DNA from: an uncultured Planctomycetota bacterium
GTDB taxonomy: Bacteria; Planctomycetota; UBA1135; GCA-002686595
Direction: 5' to 3'
Length of the DNA stretch: 7,923 nt
Assembly: GCA_903829565.1 (NCBI GenBank)
Contig: CAIKQM010000119.1
Location: 1-7,923, forward strand
A program made the translations under genes and the position numbers. Positions 1-7,201 of the stretch are shown here, in pieces (position 1 is the first letter of the stretch; the number at the start of each line of letters is the position of its first letter). The notes under the pieces were generated by a model. It was given only the letters and a program-made list of their open reading frames with translations. It was not told the DNA's origin and searched no databases.

Positions 1-1
1 A

Positions 2-484
2 CTTGACGGCAACTCCACCCACTGCGGCTATGGCTTGGCACAGAGCAAGGTCATGGGCCTCAAGCGCTACCGCATGACTTCCGAGCGCGGCGTGCGTCAA
101 GTAGACTTGTCATATTGGTCTCTCTCCAAGGCCGTTGTGATCGTAGAAGCCGTGCGTTGGGACGAACCATTGGAGTCGCTGTCGCGGCCGCTGGGGCTTG
201 CGGTGCAGAACATGCGTCAAGCTGATTTGACGCCGGTCACATACGAACACGCCACGGCCAAGACCTACGCAGGCCAGTGGATGCAGGCCGGGCGCCTGAT
301 CGAACTGCAGGCGGACGAAACGCAGCTGGTCCAAGTAGCCGCCGGACGCAGCACCGTGTTGGTGCCGCTAGCGAATGGCGTCTTTGGCTGCACGAGTGAC
401 CCGGAGGCGCGCTGGAGCTTGCGCGAGAGCACATTGATCCTGCTGCGCGGTGGCTACGAGACCAAAGCTACGCGCGTGCCTTGA
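2..484 (+). CDS. Unrecognised protein, C-terminal part (5' end outside window)
   Basis: The reading frame is open from the first complete codon of the window to a TGA at 482-484, giving 160 residues of a longer protein. The TTG at position 35 is only an internal codon in a frame that already runs in from the left edge, so no start is claimed. I recognise no family. The visible part has no transmembrane segment and alternates short hydrophobic stretches (SKAVVIVEAVRW, STLILLRGGY) with polar turns, which suggests beta-rich structure. It has Cys residues near residue 8 and in a VFGCTSD stretch. It converges on the neighbouring minus-strand gene with a 26-base gap. It could be the tail of another secreted beta-sandwich protein like that neighbour, but this is a guess. 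Confidence is high that it is coding and very low on function. Confidence 0.7.
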   Translation, partial: LDGNSTHCGYGLAQSKVMGLKRYRMTSERGVRQVDLSYWSLSKAVVIVEAVRWDEPLESLSRPLGLAVQNMRQADLTPVTYEHATAKTYAGQWMQAGRLIELQADETQLVQVAAGRSTVLVPLANGVFGCTSDPEARWSLRESTLILLRGGYETKATRVP

Positions 485-510
485 GCTCGCTGGACGTGCG
501 CCGTTTCAGG

Positions 511-2310
511 TCAAGGACTCAGACGCAACTCAAGGTCCGCATGCGTGCCGCCCACGGTGGTATCCACAGTAGTGCGCGCTTGCGCTGTTGGAGTAGCGGC
601 GGCCTCAAGCGTGACACGCCCGGGGCCACAGGCATCGAACTCGAACTTGCCTTCGGGCGAAGTGCGCACGCTCTCTGTGACCTCGAAGGCCGCAGCCCCG
701 AGTACATGAGGCTCACTCCAACGCGCCACGACCAACACACCGCCGGCGGGCGCGCCTTGCGCATCGCGCACTAGACCGCCCACTTTGGCGCGACGCTCCA
801 GCTTGACCAACATCGTGCCAGCGTACGCAGGCAACTCGACCCGCGGAGCTTCGCTGCCGCGCAAGGTGCGCGTGAGCACCCAGACGCGCCACGGACCTTC
901 TTCCAAGCCTTCAATCTCAAAGTTGCCTTCGGCGCTGCGCACTTGCTTGGTACGCACATCCGATTCCTGCACCAAGGCCGGATCCAAATCACCGCGGGTC
1001 CAAGCCACGGTAAAGCGCTGGACGAGACGCCCTGTGTCATCCACCACATGCCCGCGCACCGACCAAGTCGGCGCAAGGCGCAAGGCTAGCTCTTCGGCTT
1101 GCGGAGTCGCGCGCAGCGCGGCCTTGTACACCACACGGCGCGCTTGGCCGTCACGCAAGTCCTCGCGTGCATACTCGACCGTCAAGAAAACTGGACGATC
1201 CACCAATCCCGTGATGCGCACCAAGCCTTGAGCATCTGAGGCCAGCGCTCGTTCCGATTCCAGCTCTACGCCCCACGCACCCGCCTGACGCCAACGCACG
1301 ACAGCTTGGGGGGCGGGTGTGCCATCGGGAAGAGACACACGCGCCAAGAGGACCTTGCCATCCCGCACCAACAAGTCCACACCCTCGTAGACACGACCGG
1401 GCTCGACGGCTGTGACATCGCGGGCGACTCCTAGGTACCCATCCAGCGCTGGAGCCAAGCGCAGCATGCCCTCAGGCACGCCCGAGATCTCGTATGTGCC
1501 GTCCTTGCCTGAGGGGCGATCGGCACCTGGCAAGTCCAAGATCAAGTCGCGCAAGCCAGTGGAGAAGGCATCGATGCGGGCTCCAGCCATGGGCACGCCG
1601 CGCTCGTCGACCACTCGCCCGCGCACAGAGGCTCCCAGCAAGAGGGACATGTCCACTGTTTTGGACACGCCCACCTGGATCTCAAGCGAGTCGGCGCGGA
1701 ACGGAATCCACGGCGCGATGGCTGCTTCGAACTCATACACCTGCGCAGGTGTCAGGCCGCCAAACCGCGCCACAGGCCGTGGATCTTGACTGCTGCCGGC
1801 TTCGATACGAGCGACGCGCTCTAAGCCAAAGCCTGAACCACTCGAAGGCAAGCCCAACAAGCGCAAGCGAGCGCCCACCAAATCAGGCAAGCGTGGCAGC
1901 CCCACACCCGAGCTGGAGAAACGCACCACCAACTCGCCTGCTTCTACACAGCGCAGACTCAAGCCTTCGGTAGGTTCGCCATGTCGCCAACGCACGCCTT
2001 CTTCGAGGCGCAAGAAGCGCGCCTCCACATCCAGAACAGCGCGATGGGCTTCGCTGGGCAGCGCCAGTGTGAAGGCGCCACTGTCGTCTACAGTCGCACG
2101 CGCAGCCTCGGCACCGCCTTCGCCACGCGCCACCACGGTCAGAGGTTCGCGCTGCGCGGCCTCGCCCTCGGCCACAGCAGGGCGCAACACCTTGCCTTTC
2201 AGCAGCGTTTGCGCGCTGAGGCCCGGCGCGGCCAACAAGCACACCAGCGCCAAGCTCAGCAGGCGCAGACCGTAACAGCACACAGGGCGGGTGGAGTGCA
2301 AGCAGCGCAT
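511..2310 (-). CDS. Secreted protein with repeated carboxypeptidase-regulatory-like (beta-sandwich) modules
   Basis: This is a 599-residue protein. A signal peptide spans about residues 1-33: Arg near the start, a hydrophobic core LLSLALVCLLAA, and a likely cut after GLSA. The rest is built from about five beta-sandwich modules, at roughly 35-125, 226-316, 319-412, 415-505 and 508-597. Their hallmark strands are clearest at VRGRVVDERGVPMAGARI (229-246), VRGHVVDDTGRL (418-429) and VGGLVRDAQGAPAGGVLV (510-527), each followed later by a D/E-G-x-[FY]-x-[IF] turn (DGTYEISGV, EGNFEIEGL, EGKFEFDAC). This is the CarboxypepD_reg / Cna-B-like pattern, usually structural or adhesive rather than catalytic. 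No catalytic domain or sorting signal is visible. An in-frame TAG lies directly before the ATG, so the start is fixed at 2310 or downstream. It is divergent from the polyferredoxin gene. Family call is good; the biological role is unknown. Confidence 0.85.
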   Translation of the reverse strand: MRCLHSTRPVCCYGLRLLSLALVCLLAAPGLSAQTLLKGKVLRPAVAEGEAAQREPLTVVARGEGGAEAARATVDDSGAFTLALPSEAHRAVLDVEARFLRLEEGVRWRHGEPTEGLSLRCVEAGELVVRFSSSGVGLPRLPDLVGARLRLLGLPSSGSGFGLERVARIEAGSSQDPRPVARFGGLTPAQVYEFEAAIAPWIPFRADSLEIQVGVSKTVDMSLLLGASVRGRVVDERGVPMAGARIDAFSTGLRDLILDLPGADRPSGKDGTYEISGVPEGMLRLAPALDGYLGVARDVTAVEPGRVYEGVDLLVRDGKVLLARVSLPDGTPAPQAVVRWRQAGAWGVELESERALASDAQGLVRITGLVDRPVFLTVEYAREDLRDGQARRVVYKAALRATPQAEELALRLAPTWSVRGHVVDDTGRLVQRFTVAWTRGDLDPALVQESDVRTKQVRSAEGNFEIEGLEEGPWRVWVLTRTLRGSEAPRVELPAYAGTMLVKLERRAKVGGLVRDAQGAPAGGVLVVARWSEPHVLGAAAFEVTESVRTSPEGKFEFDACGPGRVTLEAAATPTAQARTTVDTTVGGTHADLELRLSP

Positions 2311-2326
2311 CTAGGCCCGCAAGTCT

Positions 2327-2343
2327 AGCGCGCTGCATAGCGC
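2327..2343. promoter_or_regulatory. AGCGC palindrome cluster in divergent intergenic gap
   Basis: The 58-base gap between the two divergent genes (2311-2368) must hold both start regions. It contains an 8-bp palindrome, AGCGCGCT (2327-2334). Its right half also pairs with AGCGC at 2339-2343 across a GCAT spacer. Such symmetry could be an operator, but GC-rich palindromes this short arise by chance. I see no convincing -35/-10 pair in either direction. Confidence 0.2.
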
Positions 2344-2368
2344 AAGCCACGCGGCAGGGGCTAGGATC

Positions 2369-4078
2369 ATGCCCGTGGCAGCAGACGCACCGAAGATCCT
2401 ACCGAGCCCTAGTGTGCGCGTGCGCGCGTCCAAGGTTGGTCGCTGGCGCGCGTTGGTGCTGTTGGCAGTGCATGCGCTGATCGCGCTGCATGTGGCGCAT
2501 TGGATGTCGACGGGCACCACACTATCGCCGCTCGAACCGAGCGAGTCGATGGAGTTCACCCGCGAGGGACTGCTGAACGCGGGCGCCATCTTCTTTGCAC
2601 TCACCATCGGTTCGACACTCCTGCTTGGGCGTTGGTTCTGTGGTTGGGCCTGTCACATCGTTGCACTGCAAGACGGCGCACGCTGGCTATTGCGCCGCGT
2701 AGGTTGGAACCCGAAGGAACTCGATGTAGGTCCGCTCGCCGCCGTGCCTTGGCTGGCTGCTGTCTACATGTTCGTGGCTCCTGCTGCGGTGCGTCTTGTG
2801 ATCGAAGGTGGACTCGCACCCAAAGAGGTGCATCTCACGACCACGGACTTTTGGAAGACCTTCCCTGACTGGCCAGTGGCGCTGCTGACCTTTGTCGTAT
2901 GCGGTGGACTGGCAGTCCTGCTACTCGGCTCCAAAGGATTCTGCACCAGCGCGTGCCCTTACGCAGGTTTGTTCGGCATCGCGGATCAGTTGGCGCCTTG
3001 GCGCATTCGTGTCAACTCTGCTTGCAATGGTTGCGGGCACTGCACGGCTGTGTGCACTAGCAACGTGAAGGTCCATGCCGAAGTGCGCGACTACGGCACG
3101 GTGGTCGACGCGGGTTGCATGAAGTGCATGGACTGTGTGTCCAGTTGTCCTAACGGAGCTCTGCGCGTGGGCTTCGGCTGGCCGGCTTGGCTGACGAAAG
3201 CCAAGAGCAACGCCCAGAGCGCACTGCGCAAGTGGGAACTAGGCCGCGAGCTGGTGGCCTTGGGCTTCACTCTGGCTGCCGTGGCGGTGTTCCACTACTA
3301 CGACGGAGTGCGCTCGGCCTATGTGAACGCACCTAACTGGTGGGTCGTGATGGGCATTGCCGTCAGTGCTTGGGCACTCGGGCTCGTGTTCCGTTCGCGT
3401 GCAGCCAAACGCCGCGGAACAAGCACAGGTGAGGATGCGCTGCTTGCGGTGCTTTTCGTAGGCAGCATGTATGCCGTGCGCGGACTGTACGGATGGATGC
3501 CGTTCCTCCTCAGCTTGGGCACATCGTCGATCGTGGCGTATCTGGGTTTGGCCACCTGGCGCGCGCTGCGCAGCAGCGACTATGCACTTCAACACTGGAC
3601 ACTCAAGGCGCACGGGCGCTGGACCACAACTGGTGCGATCTACTTGGTGTTGATGAGTCTCGTCTATGGAGGGGCTGGATACGGCGCTTCCGAACAGCTG
3701 GCACTCGCACGCAGCGCACGCGCCCAAGAGGCGCTGCATCACGGGCTGCGTGCCGCACAGCGCGGTGACATGGAACAAGCGATCCGCGACTTTGCTGAGG
3801 CGCGCCGCTTGGATACGGGTCTTGCTGAAGCGCGCGACAGTCTGGCAGGTGCCTACTGTGCAGTCGGTCGCTATGACGAAGGCTTGGCGCTGTTCGAAGA
3901 GTCCTTGCAAGCACGTCCGCAGGATCTCGACACCCGTATGCTGGCGCTGCGCGCCGCAATGGAAGCCAACATGGCCGAGCGTGCGCTAGGCCACCTCGAA
4001 GTGGCCTTGCGCCTCGCGCCCAACGATGCAGCGTTGCTCGACCTGCGGCAGCGCTTGCTAGAAGCCCGCGGTCAGTAA
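2369..4078 (+). CDS. Polytopic 4Fe-4S membrane protein (NapH/CcoG-like polyferredoxin) with C-terminal TPR domain
   Basis: This is a 569-residue protein. Hydrophobic segments lie at about 27-45, 70-87, 123-147, 168-187, 295-312, 324-342, 355-372, 378-397 and 420-440. The NapH/NosR/CcoG-type motifs are FCGWACH (90-96) and FCTSACP (191-197). Two ferredoxin clusters follow: C219/C222/C225/C229 and C250/C253/C256/C260, the second ending in CP. Residues 450-565 form a TPR-like helical domain (ALHHGLRAAQRGDMEQAI, SLAGAYCAVGRYDEGLALFE). Family members pass electrons at or across the cytoplasmic membrane; the specific partner is unknown. In NapH the first motif is usually CGWxCP; here His replaces Pro. 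The ATG has AGGGG (2356-2360) eight bases upstream. The last codons overlap the convergent peptidase gene by 7 bases. No FixG-type C-terminal domain is seen, and the TPR takes its place. Family call is firm; exact subfamily is not. Confidence 0.88.
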   Translation: MPVAADAPKILPSPSVRVRASKVGRWRALVLLAVHALIALHVAHWMSTGTTLSPLEPSESMEFTREGLLNAGAIFFALTIGSTLLLGRWFCGWACHIVALQDGARWLLRRVGWNPKELDVGPLAAVPWLAAVYMFVAPAAVRLVIEGGLAPKEVHLTTTDFWKTFPDWPVALLTFVVCGGLAVLLLGSKGFCTSACPYAGLFGIADQLAPWRIRVNSACNGCGHCTAVCTSNVKVHAEVRDYGTVVDAGCMKCMDCVSSCPNGALRVGFGWPAWLTKAKSNAQSALRKWELGRELVALGFTLAAVAVFHYYDGVRSAYVNAPNWWVVMGIAVSAWALGLVFRSRAAKRRGTSTGEDALLAVLFVGSMYAVRGLYGWMPFLLSLGTSSIVAYLGLATWRALRSSDYALQHWTLKAHGRWTTTGAIYLVLMSLVYGGAGYGASEQLALARSARAQEALHHGLRAAQRGDMEQAIRDFAEARRLDTGLAEARDSLAGAYCAVGRYDEGLALFEESLQARPQDLDTRMLALRAAMEANMAERALGHLEVALRLAPNDAALLDLRQRLLEARGQ

Positions 4079-5883
4079 GCCTGCAAAGCGGGCTTACGTC
4101 CTGCGTTCTGACGCTTGAGCCACTCCATCAAGGGTTCGAAGTACTCCAGCATCGGGCGCGCGCTCAGGTCACTGCCCGTGGCTTCGCGCAGGACACCACG
4201 CCACTCTTTCGTCGCCCCCTTCTCGAGGATGCCGCGCAAGTACGCTCCTGCCGCACGACTGCCGTAGTAGTTCGTGTCGCGAGGATCCTGCTTGAGGATT
4301 TGACGCGCGATGTGGTCGTGCAATTGGAACAGCAGCACGAAGCTCAAGGCGTAGTCGTAGTACGCGGCCGGATCGTCCACGATGTGCGTCTTCGTGGCCG
4401 CATCGCACAGCGTCTCCGGCCGCAGCGTGGGCGGTGCAATGCCTTGGTACTTGGCGGTCAGCTCCCACCAGCGCTGATTCCAGCGATCGGGAGACAGCTC
4501 GCCCGCGTACAAGTCACGCTCGAACTCGAACATCGTGCCCGCAGACCACGGGATGAAGACCACGTAGTTGAGGGCTTCCTTCAACAGCAACTGCATGGGA
4601 TCCGGGCGGGCATCCCCCAAAGGAATCCCGACAGCCTCTAAGAAGCGCGGCTGCATCGCAGCCAGTCCCATCAAGGACCCGACCGCTTCGTGGAAGGCAC
4701 GATTGGCTCCCCCACGCAAGACCGGAGGCACTTCCGGCTGCGAGTAGGACAAGTAGTAGTAGATGTGACCCAACTCATGATGCGTGGTCTCATACCAGTC
4801 ACCGTTCGCCACCACGCTCATCAAACAACGCACATCTTGGTCATAGTCGACATGCCAGGCCGAGGCATGCGTGTTCTTCTTGAAAGGTGAGTTCGCAGGC
4901 AACGCATACAGGGAGGAGCGCTCCCAGAAGCTCGCGGGCAGAGCGTCAAATCCAAGTGACACATAGAAGCGCTCGGCCTGCTCGACCACCCACTTGGGCT
5001 CGCGCTGGGCGAGGTGGGTATCCAGATCGTAGCCCTGCACATCCACCAGCGAAGACCAGTCTTGGCCCCAGCGGTTCGGCAACCAATGCGCAGGGATCAA
5101 GTCCGGCACCGGCTGTCCGTGACGGCGAGCCAGCTCATGACGCGCCCACGTGTGCAGCTCGACAAACAGCGGCCGCAACTCGCGCTGAATCTGGTCAACT
5201 TTGGCTGACAGTTGCGCGGTCGTCATGCCGTACTCGCCCGCCATGTAGGCGAAGTAGTCCTTGTAGCCCAAGGCCCGCACTACATCGTTGCGCAAGCCAC
5301 GCGCCAGAATGAGGTCGGTCTTCAAGGCACCGCCAACAGCCTTCGACGCTTCCCACACAGCCAGACGCTGCTGCAGATCCGTCTCGTTGCGCAAGGCCGC
5401 ATCCAGCTCGTTAGGAGTCGTCTCGGCACCTTGCAACTGAAAGCGGTAGCCGTCCAGAGTCTCGTTGAGCCGGGCCTCCACCTCGATGCGACGCTTGACC
5501 AACTCGGGCACCGTCTGCGGCGACGCGCCGGCATTGAAGAGCACGGCTTCCAACTGCTTGACATCCAGCGCAGGGAGTTCGCGCTTGCGCTTCATGTAGG
5601 CGCGTGCGAGCGCGATGTTGTCGGCGCTACCCGTGAACGCGGCTAGCGCTTCTTCGGCGGCGCGTGTGCGCTGCTGGTTCGTGTCATCGCCTTCGACGAT
5701 GCGTGTCTTCGACAACCATTGCGCCTCGGACGCTTGGTTGGCCAACTCTCGCCACCGCTCGTTGTAACGCTGGAGGAAGCCCTCCACCTCCACGCGGAAA
5801 GCCTCATCACCGCCGGCTTGAGAGGAGCCGCAGGACAGGGAGCACAGCAGGGCCGCGAGCGCGGCTAGAGCCATCCAACGCAT
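4072..5883 (-). CDS. Exported M2-family (ACE-like) zinc peptidyl-dipeptidase
   Basis: This is a 603-residue protein from the ATG at 5883. M2 enzymes remove C-terminal dipeptides from peptides using one zinc ion. The zinc motif HELGH is at residues 369-373 and the third ligand is probably E399 in FHEAVG. Other ACE landmarks, in order, are THASAW (before the zinc motif), RGGANRAFHEA, KYQGIAPP, a His near 500, Tyr 508 and 511, and FQLH ending at 522, so the catalytic framework looks complete and the length is normal for a single-domain enzyme. The Asp four residues after the Glu ligand in ACE (EAIGD) is Ser here (EAVGS). The N-terminus MRWMALAALAALLCSLSC is a signal peptide. The Cys could be lipidated, although SLS is an atypical lipobox. 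An upstream TTG at 5925 would add 14 residues, but it lacks a ribosome site and pushes the signal peptide inward. Likely role: periplasmic peptide degradation. Confidence 0.92.
   Translation of the reverse strand: MRWMALAALAALLCSLSCGSSQAGGDEAFRVEVEGFLQRYNERWRELANQASEAQWLSKTRIVEGDDTNQQRTRAAEEALAAFTGSADNIALARAYMKRKRELPALDVKQLEAVLFNAGASPQTVPELVKRRIEVEARLNETLDGYRFQLQGAETTPNELDAALRNETDLQQRLAVWEASKAVGGALKTDLILARGLRNDVVRALGYKDYFAYMAGEYGMTTAQLSAKVDQIQRELRPLFVELHTWARHELARRHGQPVPDLIPAHWLPNRWGQDWSSLVDVQGYDLDTHLAQREPKWVVEQAERFYVSLGFDALPASFWERSSLYALPANSPFKKNTHASAWHVDYDQDVRCLMSVVANGDWYETTHHELGHIYYYLSYSQPEVPPVLRGGANRAFHEAVGSLMGLAAMQPRFLEAVGIPLGDARPDPMQLLLKEALNYVVFIPWSAGTMFEFERDLYAGELSPDRWNQRWWELTAKYQGIAPPTLRPETLCDAATKTHIVDDPAAYYDYALSFVLLFQLHDHIARQILKQDPRDTNYYGSRAAGAYLRGILEKGATKEWRGVLREATGSDLSARPMLEYFEPLMEWLKRQNAGRKPALQAY
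4076..4096. terminator. Hairpin at the convergent stop codons, possible bidirectional terminator
   Basis: On the plus strand, 4076-4084 pairs with 4088-4096 (nine pairs, one of them G-U) around an AAA loop. The 5' arm begins with the TAA stop of the polyferredoxin gene. The same 3' arm can instead pair with 4062-4069 (AAGCCCGC with GCGGGCTT, eight perfect pairs). The element lies on the overlapping ends of two convergent genes, where a terminator is expected. Neither strand has a U-tract after the stem, so any intrinsic termination would be of the U-poor type, or the stem may only protect mRNA ends. Confidence 0.45.
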
Positions 5884-5891
5884 AGGAGTTG

Positions 5892-5895
5892 CCTC
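5892..5895 (-). promoter_or_regulatory. Ribosome binding site deciding the M2 peptidase start
   Basis: On the minus strand GAGG lies eight bases before the ATG at 5883. No comparable site precedes the in-frame TTG at 5925. Together with the signal peptide starting directly at MRWMAL, this favours the ATG. Confidence 0.5.
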
Positions 5896-5933
5896 GAGCG
5901 CGCGCTCGGCCGAGTTCTGAGCCAAACAACGCG

Positions 5934-5941
5934 CCTATACA
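5934..5941. promoter_or_regulatory. Overlapping -10-like sequences on both strands (putative divergent promoter)
   Basis: The only AT-rich island in the 118-base divergent region reads TATACA on the plus strand (5936-5941) and TATAGG on the minus strand (5939 down to 5934). Start points about seven bases beyond them would give leaders of roughly 45-55 bases for the peptidase gene to the left and the lipoprotein operon to the right. No good -35 box is found at 16-18 bases in either direction, so this is only a candidate. Confidence 0.3.
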
Positions 5942-5962
5942 GCCTAGTCGTAAGCTAGGCTG
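5940..5962. promoter_or_regulatory. 8-bp perfect inverted repeat, operator-like, between divergent genes
   Basis: CAGCCTAG (5940-5947) and CTAGGCTG (5955-5962) are exact reverse complements separated by seven bases. The repeat sits between two divergent genes and directly beside the putative -10 sequences, the usual place for a dimeric regulator to control both directions. It could alternatively form a hairpin in the leader of the rightward transcript. No regulator gene is present in the window. Confidence 0.4.
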
Positions 5963-6001
5963 GTGCGCACCTAGGACCTCGAAGCTGCCCCTCAAAGCTA
6001 C

Positions 6002-7177
6002 ATGCGCATGCCCCTACTGATCGGACACGCCTTCTGCGCCCTTGCCCCTCTACTGGCTGCCTGCACTGAAGCAACGGCACCGACCAGCACGGTAGTCACT
6101 GCAGCGCCTGCCGCACTGGAGACCGAGTGCACCGACACGCCTGCCGAGCCGGAGCCCATGCCGGAGCCTGTGCAACAGGCCCCCGCAGCCAACTCCGATG
6201 CGGATTGGAACGCGGCCATGGCTCTCAAGGGCAAGTCCGACTACGAAGGCGCGCGCAAGTTGTTCGATGCCATCGCCGCCAAGATGCCGGACTCGCCGCG
6301 CGGTCAGGAAGCGCTCGTCGAGGCGGGCGTGTGTCAGTTCTCCCACGGCCGCTCCAAGATGAAGGCGGGCTTCAACACACCTGATTCGTTGGCCGCATTC
6401 CAAGTGGCGCTGCAGCGCTTTGATCTCGTACTGGCCAACAAGCAGTCGCCAGTGGCCTCACGCGCACAGTACATGCGTGGTTCGGTGCAGCTGTTCGCCG
6501 GTGACTTGAGCGCCGCAGAGCGTGAGTACACGCTGTCCTATGAGGGTTGGCCGAACGACGCCAAGTACGCACAGAAGTCCATCGAGCGGCGTTCGTTCGT
6601 GCGCCGGCATCTGTTGAAGACCGATGCGGCTATCGCCGACCTCGACTTCTATTTGAAGACGTGGGGCCGGGGCACGAAGACCTTCGACGAGAAGGAGTGG
6701 ACCAGCGTGCAGACGCACCGTGGCTTTGCCGCGTTCTATGGCAAGCCGGCACCTGCGTTGCAGTCGACTGTTTGGGTGCAAGGTCAAGCCACGAGCTTGG
6801 CGCAACTGCAAGGCGAAGTGGTGCTGCTCTACTTCTTCGCCACTTGGTGCGACAACTGCGAACGGGCTCGCCCGCAAGTACAAGAGTTGCTGCGCCGGCA
6901 CGCTGGCAATCTGCGCGCCATTGGCGTGATCGATGACCAACGCGGGCAGACCTTGGACATGGTGCGTGCATGGTTGCCCACCAAGGGCTTCACCTTGCCC
7001 GTGATGTACGACGTCGGCCAAGTCACCATGCGTGCCTACCAAGCGAACCGCATCCCCGACATGATCTTGATCGATCGTCTTGGTCGCGTGCGTTGGCATG
7101 ACAATGCCAGCAACCTGCAGGATGCCACGATCGAAGCTCTGCTCGTGGAAGACCCGGCAGCTGGCACGGGTAAGTGA
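6002..7177 (+). CDS. TPR plus thioredoxin-like (TlpA/ResA-type) lipoprotein
   Basis: This is a 391-residue protein. Residues 1-21 form a lipoprotein signal with lipobox LAAC (C21), followed by a Pro/Ala-rich linker to about 65 that contains a second Cys (C43, in LETEC). Residues 65-220 look like TPR-type helices (DWNAAMALKGKSDYEGARKLF; SVQLFAGDLSAAEREYTLSY). Residues 245-385 are a thioredoxin fold of the AhpC/TSA-TlpA class: GKPAPAL, GEVVLLYFFATWC, active site WCDNC (C283, C286), and the probable cis-Pro at P352 in NRIPDMILID. The predicted role is a periplasmic thiol-disulfide oxidoreductase whose TPR part binds a partner. The DN dipeptide between the cysteines, without Pro, is unlike common TlpA sites. 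The start is ATG 6002 (an ATG at 6008 is also possible); no clear Shine-Dalgarno is seen. It is the first gene of a rightward operon, 24 bases before the next gene. Confidence 0.85.
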   Translation: MRMPLLIGHAFCALAPLLAACTEATAPTSTVVTAAPAALETECTDTPAEPEPMPEPVQQAPAANSDADWNAAMALKGKSDYEGARKLFDAIAAKMPDSPRGQEALVEAGVCQFSHGRSKMKAGFNTPDSLAAFQVALQRFDLVLANKQSPVASRAQYMRGSVQLFAGDLSAAEREYTLSYEGWPNDAKYAQKSIERRSFVRRHLLKTDAAIADLDFYLKTWGRGTKTFDEKEWTSVQTHRGFAAFYGKPAPALQSTVWVQGQATSLAQLQGEVVLLYFFATWCDNCERARPQVQELLRRHAGNLRAIGVIDDQRGQTLDMVRAWLPTKGFTLPVMYDVGQVTMRAYQANRIPDMILIDRLGRVRWHDNASNLQDATIEALLVEDPAAGTGK

Positions 7178-7185
7178 GGGCTTCT

Positions 7186-7193
7186 AGGTGAGG
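7186..7193 (+). promoter_or_regulatory. Ribosome binding site of the LOG-family gene
   Basis: AGGTGAGG lies eight bases before the ATG at 7202, inside the 24-base gap after the preceding stop. It is one of the stronger Shine-Dalgarno sites in the window and supports ATG 7202 as the start. Confidence 0.5.
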
Positions 7194-7201
7194 TCCTACG
7201 C

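Noticed and set aside
479..535. 7-bp inverted repeat CCTTGAG / CTCAAGG around the convergent gene ends as a terminator
   Set aside because: The loop would be 43 bases and there is no U-tract. Such a short, distant match is expected by chance.
1494..1973. Plus-strand open frames inside the modular secreted protein gene, also at 785-1231
   Set aside because: The translations are Arg/Ser/Pro-rich and lack domains, while the minus-strand frame shows a signal peptide and repeated modules.
511..2310. Possible enzyme (carboxypeptidase) at the modular secreted protein
   Set aside because: Only regulatory-like beta-sandwich modules are visible. There is no zinc-carboxypeptidase motif or other catalytic domain.
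3239..3910. Long minus-strand open frame (223 codons) antisense to the polyferredoxin-TPR gene
   Set aside because: It lies fully inside a gene with unmistakable Fe-S and TPR motifs. Its translation is rich in His, Arg, Cys and Gln with no domain, as expected for an antisense shadow in GC-rich DNA.
5884..5925. Extended M2 peptidase start at the TTG at 5925
   Set aside because: It has no ribosome site, would place 14 polar residues before the signal peptide, and would start almost at the candidate transcription start. The ATG at 5883 has GAGG at proper spacing.
6458..7099. Minus-strand open frame (213 codons) antisense to the TPR-thioredoxin gene
   Set aside because: It overlaps the conserved thioredoxin coding frame completely, and its translation has no recognisable motif or fold signature.
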